Positions 39,301 to 48,456 of a stretch of 64,000 nt of DNA are shown one piece after another. The stretch is from Manduca sexta (lineage: Eukaryota; Arthropoda; Insecta; Lepidoptera; Sphingidae): the NCBI RefSeq assembly GCF_014839805.1, contig NC_051131.1:12326913-12390912 (forward strand). Reading direction: 5' to 3'. A program made the translations under genes and the position numbers. Below the pieces are notes generated by a model. It saw only the letters and a program-made list of their open reading frames with translations. It searched no databases and was not told the DNA's origin. Numbering within the stretch: position 1 is the first letter of the stretch; each line of letters begins with the position of its first letter.

Positions 39301-42300
39301 GGAATAAAAAGGTTTCATTTTCCCAAAATATTTAATTACAGACAAAATAAAGTTAATTTCGAAACCACAGTATGTTCTATTTATAAATTGCTATGGTCAT
39401 TTAGATTCGTAGCTGATACCGTTATTTATAAGTTTTATAAGAACATCTACTTATTACCAAAATTGCTTTCTTGGTTTATTGACAATATATGAACAAATTG
39501 GAAAGGGGTCTAATTCGTTATGGCACACATTATTTTGATAGTGCGTAAGAAGCACCTAACGCACCGCGTCGCTTTTTAGATAATAGAAATTGTCACACAG
39601 AATAAAATTCTACGCTAATTTAACGAAGATAAAGGAATACGACCATGTAACGCGTCTAGAGAATAAGGTCCCCTGGTTTCAATATCGTATTTTTTTTATT
39701 TTATGACAGTGACGTCAACGACTTGATGGTTGGACAAAACTATGGGGTTTTTATAATAAAATTTACCAGAGATTGGATCATCCAAAGGGGCTTGTCAAAC
39801 GAGCGGCCGAACAAAATAACTCAGCCAAATCGTTACGGAAACGTTGTCCAAATTATTCATATTTTGAGTGAAACGGACTGGCGAGATGAATATCTGCGGT
39901 TTTAAACATAATGGCACGTACTTCTGACAATTAAAAAAAAATATGTGATATTTTGTGCGAATTCTAGATTCTTCAACAATGAAAAAAAAATCTTGAGTAA
40001 ACCTGCATACTGGAGAAGTTCTGTATAGAATTTCGAAGGAATACGAAGTCTACTGACCCACACTAGGCCAGCGTGGTGGACTAAAGCCTAAACTCTTCTA
40101 GTAGTACAGGAGGCCCGTGCCCACCAGTGGGACAGTATAAAATACATTGCTGACATTATTAATGAGCATATTTACGTTCACTTCAAACTTAAACAAGGTT
40201 ACGTTACTCAACAATGAAGTTTAAAAGTTTAAACATTAAAATGCGTATTATTTTGTATACAGACGTCAGTATCGTTAAGTAATTTAGTAAAATGCCTTGA
40301 CATTTTCATAAGAGAATTCTCTTAGAATTACATTAGGTTAGGTTAGGTTTAACTTCTTTCGGATTTACTGCTTTTTGTATAATTATTATTTACTATTAAT
40401 TACATGTCTGCTAGAAGACCGATGGAAAACTGGCAAGGCATCGATTATTCTGATAGTGTGGTTGGTTATGGACATAGGCGTAGGAGACTGCCCACTCTGG
40501 AAAAAGCCTTGCGGGCTTCTCACTGTGCAGGGTTTTCTTTGAATTCGGCGACCTTCTGCCCCTGATTGAAAAATACCATTGCGACGCCAATAGTTATAGG
40601 AAGTAATAATAATAATATTAATAATATATTATTATTATTACAGAAATATGCTTTTTCTAGGTATTTGTTTGAGACTGAAACTTCTTGGTAGGATGAGTCA
40701 ATTTTCGTTATTATATTTTATGTTGGCCATAAACACATAAATGATTCATGTAGAATTGGGGGTATTATGTTCGTAAAACATAGAGAGGACTAGCTAATAT
40801 TAAGCGACCTATATTTGCTTGTTTGCCGACCTATCACATATTTTCAGATTGGTTTAAATGTATAATTTTATATATAGTAAATTTACATTGTAAAGTAATC
40901 ATTTATTTCGCACCCAAACAAAGACCGGGCAAATCGCTATTAACACAGAAAATTATATTTTGTACGATAATTTACAATGAAGTGCCCAGTTTAAGCCTCA
41001 GACAACGTAATCACAAGATTTTCTCAAAATATCCAGTGAATTTTGTCTACAGACCTTGACTTTTGTATTACTCTTGAACTTTCAAAGATAGACTCTGTAA
41101 ACGAATTAATAATATCGAATTTATTTTAATATTAACAAGTTATATTGGCTTCGGAGGGAAAAAATATATTACTTAAGTATTTATCGATTGCACTGTGGTC
41201 GAGTAATCATAGTTACATTGATACTGATACGAATTATAAGTAGTAACTAAAATATGTTTTACCAGTATTATAAATGCGAACTGTGAAAATATTCGGAATT
41301 TTCGATGTTGCAATGTTTGTTAAAGTCAACGCCGAAACCGATGAACAGATTTGGTTTAAATTTGACACACAGATAGTCCATGTTTCGAGATGTCAAGAAA
41401 ACTAATTTTTAATTCAGAGAAGTTCCTCAAAAGGCTTTTCAGACGGTCAGGTCAGCGAGCAACACCTAATGTTTTTATATATAATTCTGACGCAAGCCTT
41501 TAAATTAGACTTATAATTAAATGTGAGTCTTAAGACGAGTATGATTAATGTATTTCAATGGTTTTATATACTTTAGTTTATTTACTGTGTATACATTATA
41601 TTAGTTTTGGCAATAGGAAGATATTAATGAACGATTGTAAACACTAACGTGTCATGGCATATAATTATTTTATGATATAATATCATTTCATGTGCAGTTT
41701 ATTTAATTAGGAAATATTATGATGTATCTGACACGTTGTGTAGGTATACTAAGGATTATCTAAAACTATATTATTAATACATAATATCTGAAGTCGTGAC
41801 TTAACGTGAGAAATATATAATTAAATGTATTAATTCAATAGACTGTTTTAAATTCATTGTAACTTGGAGAACTTAGACGCGTCATATAACAACAAATGAT
41901 TATATAAACTTTTTGTTTATCTAAATAGAGATATCCTCAACAAATACTGAGACGTCACATAACATTCACAATACCAGTTCTAACTAGTAGTGTAGTCGTA
42001 AAACCAGCTTATAATAGGTATAAAACAAAATATCAATATTATTCTTAACATCAAACTTCATACCGTGTTAATGAACCTAGCTCAAATATTTTACTAAATG
42101 GGCCTTAATCCAAATAAAATGGAAAAGTACGTAGACATTACTACCAAACATTATTACCAAAAAATCTAATAACTGGATATGAAACAGATATGAGGAAACC
42201 GGTTACAAAGTTGTCATTCATAGCGTTCGTTTTTTCTCATAATATAAATTAATAAAAATATTTTTTATGTGACAGAAATTGATTCAACACATTTTAATTT

Positions 42301-45300
42301 CCAAAGATAAAATAAGGCGATCAATGAACAATCTGAATGCCCTAATAATATTTAAATCAAGACCTTAAATTTAATGAATATGCTTTGAGCTCATATTCTT
42401 TTTACAATGAAATCAACTTGGGACTTAACTTGTAGTTCATTTATAAATTTAGCAAACCTATGTTGAGACCGATTCTAACACTCGGATATTATTTTTGAAT
42501 ACACACGGAAACACTATAATCATATATGTTTTTCAATAAAGATGTATCAATAAAAATATTATTTACAACACATTTAGTCAATCTAAGGCCACCTATAAAG
42601 AACGCAGTAAAATTAATAACCGCATTATACAAAACAACAGCCATGAGATTGTATATACCAGTTTTGTTCAAATAAACGAGATAGACTATCATCGTGTAAA
42701 TAAAAATAGGCTTTAGATTTATTGTATAGTGAAAATAGCGCACGTGGGTGTTTCGTAAGGCAGGCATCATACAGACAAATAAGAAAGGAACGTCATTCGT
42801 GACAGAAAAACTTTTACGAGTTTTGTCTGCATCTACTTTATTTTGCAACTCATCTTGAAGGTTTTATCTTGCTGTTTCGAGTATGTGTACTGTTAAATGG
42901 TTTTTAACGCTATTCAGCTGTTTGCAAGCTAATAGAGCTTTATAACAATTAGTTTTCAATGTAATTAATTAGGTACTGGATATCCCGAGAAGTTTCTGTA
43001 CGACGAGCATAGTTCGCTAGCACATATAATTTTAGTTTTGAGTAAGTAGAGTTGTTTATAGTCTGCTATAGTGTTCATGCCTGAAATATCTTTATTCAAT
43101 GATATAAAAATGAAAATTTACTAAAATAATGATAAATGGATCATCAAGAAACATTTTGTATTATTTTTTTCACACGAGAAACTATAATCAGGTTTTAAAA
43201 ATGTGTTATTTCTACAAAACGTGTCAGGCAAAGTGATTAAACGTGGGAAATCATGTCCTGTATGCTAATCCGTACCTATTATGCTAATATGAACTTTATA
43301 GACACCTTTATATATAAACGTTGATAAGGTTTTAATATAAAAATTGCCTGATTTTATATCTCTGGCATAAAACAGTATCAGTTTTATTGTTATTGTTGGT
43401 CGATTGGCTCGCCCCCTAACACATCATGGGACGGAACACACTTGGCCAAAAAATGGGTGATTGCACCTCTGTATACCCCTTCGAGGATAAATGCGTGTGT
43501 TGTTGGTCTACAAATGGCCCAGTTCTGGGAAAATAGACAAATTAATTAATACATCCTATCTACATCATAAATATTTAAAAATATGTTTTCTTACAACTTG
43601 TTTTGTATGCCACTTGAACGGGCCTAGTTGAGACAAAATGAATTAATTTCAGAAAACGCGCGAGCAAATTTTTGGATAACAATACTATTCACTCGTCTCA
43701 GAGCGGGAGTTGAATATATAATTTTAAAAACAGCGTTATTTGAATAGGAGTCTAGATTCTTTTATCGTTTTCGCCTTCGCACTAACCATTAAATCTCAAC
43801 AGTCCCACCGCCAAAAATAATCCTTTGATTTTTATTGTACGGCATATAATTTAAAATATATAAGGAAGTAACCGATCTCCTTAAATTAAACCCAATTATT
43901 TGAATAGGCCGTGGACAGATGGATCGGCGGAGCTAACTATTGATCGAGTCTAATAGCGATGACCGTTCCATTTTTGGGACCTATTTGCCAAGATGGTTTG
44001 TTGAATTTGCAATAAATGCATCAGCAACGGCAAGCAGTAACTTTACGCACGGTTTTGGGCCACCTGGGTGCCCCAGGCAATTTTCTGCAGCCTTTTATCT
44101 GGTATTTTTTTAGGTAACTAACCTAAATATACTATTGAATGTAAGGAATAACACTTAGGTACAGTACAGCAAAAACGTATGTTGATGACTGATTGAAGTC
44201 AATCAGAATAAATGAGTTGCATTAAGCTCGGGTTTGTGATGCTCCCTTAGGGATCGTGACGCTTTTTTAAAACTATTTTGCGGATTTTATCGCGGTAGGT
44301 AGATATGGCAGGTATGATATGTAGGTAAATATTTTTTACCTTTGATTTTTCGGATGATCAACATCTCAGTCCGCCCCGTAACCACGAAGGCTGCAAAGTC
44401 TTCGAAACGTCGGGAAAATAATAATATAAAAACCGCGATAAACACTGCAAAATAGTTTTATTTCAGAGATAAATATTACGAGGCCTTAACTCTTTGGTAA
44501 TAAGAGTCAAAGGAAAACGTTGGGAGAGGAAAATAAAGCTAATAAAATCCCATACGGGCACAGTCACTAACGCAACTAGTATGATGTTTCCCAACGACTA
44601 CACGATTGCACAATTATCTTATAATAAGAGCTAACCGTATAAATTGACGGCGGAATAGCGTAACTTTTTCAAGTTATGCTTATTATGGAAGCGGTATAAT
44701 GACGCTTTGATTTATTATAATGGCTAGATGGATAAAAATGATTCTGAATAATTTTAGTGTCACGGCCCGCGCTAGCACAGTTTGTAGACTTCTTGTTCTG
44801 ACCAATTCTAGACTTTGCTACGTTTTGCATATTGCTTAATATCTCTATATTAGGTACATAATATATATTTATTTTTAGTTTCAGGGACTGGCTTTTATTC
44901 TTGATTTTACGAAACATTATTAATTTTTGAAGAAAATATAATGATCGATAGGAGAATTAAGAACTTCCACGCAGGTACAACCGCGTGTAAAGCTCAGCAT
45001 TTTATTTACACAAGGAATCCCCGCTAATTCAATTATTTCACCTCATAATCTTGTTTGAATAAAGAACTTAATATCCCATAGTCTTCAGTAACAAACTACG
45101 GGTCAAGGCGGTAAAACTACGTTAAGAATTTGAAACATTAGAAACACTTAGAATCGTGGTCGAATCCGGTCCATCAAAAAACCTGTTTCGCAGTTTTTTA
45201 CCGCGACCAGAGGTACACCAATCGAATTAAGTTCAGCCTTGGCTTGTACTTGGTTCAGTAGTGTTGGTTTTGTGGGAATGTTGAATGAAATTCGATATTA

Positions 45301-46624
45301 CGTTCATTACGACCTAATTAAATAGAAAGTATCGATTGCATTGCTTGTCTGATTACCTGATGGCTAGCGGCCCTTTAAACATTGTCTTATAATATAACCA
45401 TGTAATTTTCAGTAGGTAGGGTAAATGTGAGGAAAGGGTGGTGTGCTTGTCAGCTAACCCCGCCCCTAACTCCCAGAGTTACTATTATTATATCAACTTA
45501 TTCCTATATTGGTTTATCTTATGTAACCACACAATATTTTGTGGCACATGCATGCGATATTGCATGTTTTTATTAATTAATGTATCCTAGGATAATTCTT
45601 AAGATAGTAGAGTATATTCCACTCATGTTTTATCATCTTTTTAAAGCCGGTGTTATAGGGTCAGTTGTTACATTATGGGATTTAGGATGGATAAAACAGG
45701 TTCAGTTCAATTCAGATACCCTTACATGTATTCAGATTTCAGATGCCCATAGGTCACACATAGATATCACACTTTCAGTCAGAAATACACTCATGCACAC
45801 GCCATATTCGCACTAAACTACAAAATGATCGTATCAGGAAAGGGATTTTTAGTGAATATATTATTTATTCAAGTATAAATTTTGGTACAATTTTAGCACA
45901 AATCAAGATGAGTATGTGTTTTCAATTACACAATACCCAAAATCACCCTGTATAACTCTTCGGAATTTATATCTATCGTATACGATATATCTATCGTATA
46001 CGTATGTAATACGTATACGATAACCGAAAACCTTACAGGGCTGTTCCCTAGATCATCACGGTGTTATTAGGACTATGCAATCCACATTGAACCGTAAGAA
46101 CTTTGCCTACAAATAGGTAAATTGTGTTGTGGGACTGATTTGCTTTCCTATCGTTTTTCTTGAAAGTTCTAGACAAATGTACTGATGATATACCAATCAG
46201 TTGATAAATTTAAAATATTAAGCAAGATGACGTAGTATTGACTTGTTACGTCTCAGAGGCTATTTTTTTAAACTGCGTTGCAACATAGAGTCAATATCAA
46301 ATAAAATTTAAAAAATTAAAATTGAAAACATCGTTTGACAAAATATTCAATTTTTATATTTACAATTATATAAATATTCTACTTGGTATATAAATATTCT
46401 ACTTAGTTAAGTAACGATCTAAAATTAATCTAAATTTCGCAAAAAAAATTTGTCGTGTCTTTCACCTTAAAACATATCCAAGTCTATAATTTACTTAACC
46501 ATTTAATTTTTTTTAAAACAATAAATAACTGTAAACTCACCTGCGGCGAATTATTGTACGCAACGCGTTGGTTATCAACCGATGACGATATCAGTGGCTC
46601 GTGCTCTTCATTTCCCGCAGTCAT
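24242..46624 (-). CDS. w: White, ABCG half-transporter for eye-pigment precursors
   Basis: Complete gene of 13 coding exons: 46541-46624, 38624-38855, 37038-37276, 34980-35051, 34408-34587, 32807-32964, 32378-32558, 31933-32106, 31407-31538, 30105-30333, 25351-25456, 24602-24773 and 24242-24343. They total 2,061 bases, 686 residues plus TAA, matching the usual White length. Order is ABCG-type: N-terminal nucleotide-binding domain, then six membrane segments. Visible motifs are Walker A GSSGAGKT (120-127), Q-loop YVQQQDL (about 165-171), signature ISGGE (229-233), Walker B LMFCDE (249-254) and H-loop TIHQPSS (His 286). White works as a heterodimer, with Scarlet for ommochrome precursors or Brown for pteridines, in pigment-granule membranes. 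In moths it is also tied to urate granules in the skin. All phases close and no lesion is seen, so it should be functional. It lies upstream of, and on the same strand as, a scarlet-like gene. Confidence 0.97.
24602..24773 (-). CDS. w: white exon 12 (large outer loop)
   Basis: Fifty-eight codons (596-653). [17 protein letters not shown] leads into the loop CTRENFTCP, with paired Cys and an NFT glycosylation site, both usual in this family. Confidence 0.96.
24774..25350. other. white intron 11
   Basis: A 577-bp intron; nearly half of it is the Helitron-like element at 25053-25324. Confidence 0.85.
25053..25324 (+). mobile_element. Helitron-like non-autonomous element, family 2, copy 2
   Basis: Begins TCTATATATATAAAA after A, ends GGGTCAACTAG before T, 272 bp. 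A GACAG/CTGTC hairpin (25296-25313) stands 7 bases before CTAG. The body has TTCCCTTGGTCACGCCATCA, matching the minus-strand copy at 13375-13669. It is antisense to white. Confidence 0.8.
25351..25456 (-). CDS. w: white exon 11 (membrane segment 5)
   Basis: Residues 561-595 plus two bases. [18 protein letters not shown] is the ABCG segment-5 motif. It is separated from exon 10 by the 4.6-kb intron 10. Confidence 0.95.
26196..26325 (-). repeat. dispersed repeat with CGCGTTACGGGA, copy 4
   Basis: On the minus strand GTGTGTCGCGTTACGGGATC and a TGGACCCCACTCCGCC end match the family, but the middle is altered. Confidence 0.5.
27414..27600 (+). mobile_element. LINE-tail-like repeat, copy 2
   Basis: GAGGAAATCTGCATACTTGA, GTAGTGTGGTGGACTAAGG and AGTAGAGGAGGCTCGTGCCC, in the order of the 39970-40175 copy. 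Confidence 0.6.
27957..28379 (+). pseudogene. unexplained open frame inside white intron 10 (possible coding relic)
   Basis: Stop-free plus-strand frame of 140 codons (stop at 28377-28379), antisense to white. The first 70 or so codons after 27996 have ordinary protein composition, with stretches such as [17 protein letters not shown] and [18 protein letters not shown]. From about 28261 the frame runs into a SINE tail and is then meaningless. Just before it, TTATTTTTATAG would serve as an acceptor. I do not recognise the protein. It could be a captured exon, a retrocopy or chance. Confidence 0.3.
28261..28430 (+). mobile_element. SINE family A, 3' fragment
   Basis: CTCTCCGGTCATGTCGGATT, GAAACAGAGAGTGCACCTG and GACCGCCGTGTCCGAAACTC match the tail of the full copy at 1690-2070. 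The tRNA head is missing. Confidence 0.75.
29090..29330 (+). repeat. dispersed GTCGGGA repeat, copy 4
   Basis: TTGTATAATTGTAAAATGTA, CCGTGACCATGAAGGCTGCA, CTTCGAAACGTCGGGAG and AAACCGCGATAGAATCCGGA, in family order. Confidence 0.7.
29378..29638 (+). mobile_element. tRNA-derived SINE, family B
   Basis: ACTGCCTCGGTGGCGCAGTT head with a mutated box B (GTTGAAATCCC), AAAGTGATATTCGGG, GCCCGATATGGCGTTAGACT and CTACCCCTTCGAGGATAGC. Ends in a short AT/AC microsatellite. Confidence 0.8.
30105..30333 (-). CDS. w: white exon 10 (membrane segments 3-4)
   Basis: Residues 485-560 plus one base. Starts [12 protein letters not shown], conserved in White, followed by two hydrophobic spans (about 515-535 and 545-565). 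Confidence 0.96.
30334..31406. other. white intron 9
   Basis: A 1.1-kb AT-rich intron. No repeat or open frame of note was recognised. Confidence 0.85.
31407..31538 (-). CDS. w: white exon 9 (membrane segments 1-2)
   Basis: Forty-four codons (441-484). [15 protein letters not shown] finishes segment 1 and [15 protein letters not shown] starts segment 2. Confidence 0.96.
31539..31932. other. white intron 8
   Basis: A 394-bp intron, nothing recognised. Confidence 0.85.
31933..32106 (-). CDS. w: white exon 8 (entry to membrane domain)
   Basis: Fifty-eight codons (383-440). [16 protein letters not shown] and [13 protein letters not shown] are the cytosolic connecting helix and start of membrane segment 1. 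Confidence 0.96.
32378..32558 (-). CDS. w: white exon 7 (linker)
   Basis: Residues 322-382. [15 protein letters not shown] is the conserved connector after the ATP-binding domain. The rest is a variable, charged linker ahead of the membrane domain. Confidence 0.96.
32807..32964 (-). CDS. w: white exon 6 (H-loop)
   Basis: Residues 270-321 plus two bases. Contains [13 protein letters not shown] with the switch His, and [10 protein letters not shown] typical of ABCG proteins. Confidence 0.96.
32965..34407. other. white intron 5
   Basis: A 1.4-kb intron. A GC-richer patch at about 33020-33150 may be an old repeat, but no family was matched. Confidence 0.85.
34408..34587 (-). CDS. w: white exon 5 (signature and Walker B)
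   Basis: Sixty codons (210-269) with ISGGEMKR signature, LMFCDEP Walker B and TSGLDS D-loop. It therefore supplies the catalytic Glu and the part that completes the partner's ATP site. Confidence 0.97.
34588..34979. other. white intron 4
   Basis: A 392-bp, very AT-rich intron with nothing recognised. Confidence 0.85.
34980..35051 (-). CDS. w: white exon 4
   Basis: A small 24-codon exon (residues 186-209), from [11 protein letters not shown] to EVISE. It encodes the helical part of the nucleotide-binding domain between Q-loop and signature. Phase 0 at both ends. Confidence 0.95.
35052..37037. other. white intron 3
   Basis: A 2.0-kb intron with one GTCGGGA repeat (35205-35480). A minus-strand open frame at 36507-36746 has a CDICGG stretch and several Cys/His, which might be a transposase relic, but no family could be named. 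Confidence 0.8.
35205..35480 (+). repeat. dispersed GTCGGGA repeat, copy 5
   Basis: TTGTATAATTGTAAAATGTA, TGAAGTCTTCGAAATGTCGG, AAAACCGCTATAAAATCCGA and ATTCGCGTAAACATAAGAAA. An extra GC-rich insert (about 35280-35345) distinguishes it from the other copies. Confidence 0.65.
37038..37276 (-). CDS. w: white exon 3 (Walker A)
   Basis: Residues 106-185. Holds Walker A GSSGAGKT, which binds the ATP phosphates, and the Q-loop YVQQQDL. Acceptor TTCACAG, donor CAG/GTAAGA. Confidence 0.97.
37277..38623. other. white intron 2
   Basis: A 1.3-kb AT-rich intron. Its only notable structure is a perfect 16-bp inverted repeat at 38379-38413. Confidence 0.85.
38379..38413. repeat. perfect 16-bp inverted repeat with 3-base loop
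   Basis: ATAATTATAAGGGATT, loop ATG, AATCCCTTATAATTAT. It can form a hairpin in DNA or in the white pre-mRNA. Confidence 0.9.
38624..38855 (-). CDS. w: white exon 2
   Basis: Residues 29-105 plus one base. Contains APTRNYGSV and TYTWADVN, the conserved lead-in to the ATP-binding domain. A LINE-tail-like repeat begins within about 30 bases of the acceptor. Confidence 0.95.
38880..38965 (-). mobile_element. LINE-tail-like repeat, fragment
   Basis: On the minus strand GGCCTAATCCCTCTCAGTAG, TAGAGGAGGCCCGTGC and GTATATAATACATGGC. It abuts the acceptor of white exon 2. Confidence 0.65.
39505..39673 (+). repeat. MITE with GGGGTCTAATTC / GAATAAGGTCCCC ends, copy 3
   Basis: A 169-bp element with near-complementary ends and the internal GTGCGTAAGAAGCACCTAAC shared with the other two copies. 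No target duplication was found. Confidence 0.6.
39970..40175 (+). mobile_element. LINE-tail-like repeat, best copy
   Basis: AAACCTGCATACTGGAGAAG, AATTTCGAAGGAATACGAAG, CCAGCGTGGTGGACTAAAG and GAGGCCCGTGCCCACCAGTG. No reverse-transcriptase frame is attached. Confidence 0.65.
43401..43503 (+). mobile_element. SINE family B, 3' fragment
   Basis: GATTGGCTCGCCCCCTAACA, ATCATGGGACGGAACACACT and ATACCCCTTCGAGGATAAAT match the 3' half of family B; the tRNA head is absent. Confidence 0.75.
44278..44452 (+). repeat. dispersed GTCGGGA repeat, copy 6, with terminal inverted repeats
   Basis: Starts TTGCGGATTTTATCGCGGT and ends ACCGCGATAAACACTGCAA, inverted complements with a few mismatches. Between them are CCGTAACCACGAAGGCTGCA and CTTCGAAACGTCGGGA. 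This copy suggests the family is a fold-back or MITE element. Confidence 0.7.
46541..46624 (-). CDS. w: white exon 1 (first coding exon)
   Basis: Twenty-eight codons from ATG at 46624, starting [11 protein letters not shown], to donor CAG/GTGAGT. Encodes the cytosolic N-terminus and ends in phase 0. The start is chosen because it is the only ATG in frame and it opens as White N-termini in other moths do. Confidence 0.92.
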
Positions 46625-46800
46625 TTTGATTTTTTATTACACTTTTTTATTACAAACCCACTATCATTGTCACACTAGTATTTGGTATCCAGTCTTCTAG
46701 CGGTAGCTAGAGCGCGCGCGATCCACGATGGCACACACAACAGTGGCTAGAACTAGTGGGCGGAGTCACATGGCCGCTTGGGCAACAGCTCTCGCGGTAA
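46625..46800 (-). promoter_or_regulatory. presumed white 5' UTR and promoter
   Basis: Immediately upstream of the white ATG is an A-rich leader, then a locally GC-rich stretch (GATCGCGCGCGCTC on the minus strand, GACTCCGCCCACTAG further up). No TATA box or initiator was placed with certainty, and an untranslated upstream exon cannot be excluded. Confidence 0.4.
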
Positions 46801-48456
46801 TGGCTGCGTTTACTAATGATATTTCAATTATATTTTTATTATTTCATAGAATATAGATATAGATTTGATCAGAGAATAATTAATATTTGTTGTGTATTGC
46901 AACAAGTAATGAAATTAATAATATGCTCTATTTTTTGATGATTCGTGTGTATCATAAAAATGTGCTGTTTTTTCAATAATCTGAATATTGACGCATTTTT
47001 TTTTGTAACGCTATAATATGCTCATGACATTTTTGACAATGAATCACGATCTCATTAATTTAATAGCACATTAATTGTATACAATCGTATGCCCGCACAA
47101 TCATGTTTTGAAATATAACCACAGCCATATGCATTCATAATAAAAAATCATTCACGCGGCATTCAAAATTCATAATGTAATTCGCTGAAAATTACGCAGT
47201 TATAAATTAGAGATCGAATTTGAAAATTTAATTAGGGAATACTTTGAATCATTCCATGGTTAATAATTAATTTGCGGGTAAGAATGCTGAACACTCATAC
47301 CAGGGTAACAAGAAGTACATAACACAAAGGAGGTCATGTGTTATACCAGGCAATAGGTAAGTTTAAAGAAAAAATACATCTCGTATGTAAAGGTTTATTC
47401 AAAAAAATCATATTTGAGATAGCAAGTAATTATTTCGTAAATTATTTTTATACATTATATTTACGCTTGCATTCGTAACACGTATGATTATAAAATGACA
47501 CATAACCGAGGAACTATTGTATATAGACTTGAGATATTTTACGAACCTTAACAATAATGTTACTAGCATACTTACAAAATATGAAACCTTATAGACTACT
47601 TCGAAGGGACATCGCGTAACAAACATTTCATTTACAATATTTTTTGGTGATTAAACGGTATAATTTATACCAACATCCATTTACGCGTTTGTCTTTAGTG
47701 TTGCCAACAAAAAGCAACGAATTCGTTATAATTTGAACTGTCTTCTTATTAACCCAAAATTCAAAATCATATAGCAATGTACTCCAAAACCAAGAACATA
47801 AATGAAAAAGCTTTGGAAACTCAAAGAACAAAGTCGCTCTAAACTCGACTGGCAGTTTTTGACCACTGCATGTTTCTTGGATTAACTTAATGTGACGTTA
47901 CACATTATAAGACGTAAAAATTCCGGAACTTATGTAAAAAAGTGGGCGACCTCCACCGGTGACATTCATGTTGCCGACTCGTATAATCTAAGAAAATAAA
48001 GATAACAGCTTCACAGAATCTTATCTATACTGTTTTTAATATTTATTCATCATTACGTAGGTATTTTCATGTTTCGATCATTTTCAGCTGGGCAAGACTA
48101 AGTTTTAACAAAAGAAAAATAAATAATTTGTCGACAATGAAAATCGCAACATATCATCAAGTTACCGGAAAAAATATATAAATCAACGACTTACATTGAT
48201 AATATATATTATATTATATAATCCGGTTACGTATGACATATATTTTTTTAAGTATTTAATATTATCGACATAATTCCATCCCTAAAATTCTGTAGTTTAT
48301 AAAATAAAATAAATTTACTTTTCGCGTACCGTTGCATTTTACTTAAACTATTTAAAATATTCTTTAGCACTGCAAAGGAAGCATACTGCATTGCACAACA
48401 TACCATGAGACGGAGCACGTGTCGATAGAACACTATTGTCTCGACACACCAAATTA

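Larger units (their letters stand above)
38856..46540. other. white intron 1
   Basis: The largest intron, 7.7 kb. It contains LINE-tail copies (38880-38965, 39970-40175), a MITE (39505-39673), a SINE tail (43401-43503), a GTCGGGA repeat with inverted ends (44278-44452) and a region at 41270-41500 resembling the common lepidopteran 'ATCCG...GGTTT' repeat. No conserved coding exon was seen. First introns often hold enhancers, but none can be read directly here. Confidence 0.85.

Noticed and set aside
40332..40350. TTAGGTTAGGTTAGG, the insect telomere unit
   Set aside because: Three units only, in an intron; too short to mark a telomere.
45965..46025. Repeated CTATCGTATACGATA words
   Set aside because: A short imperfect local palindrome in AT-rich DNA without further copies.
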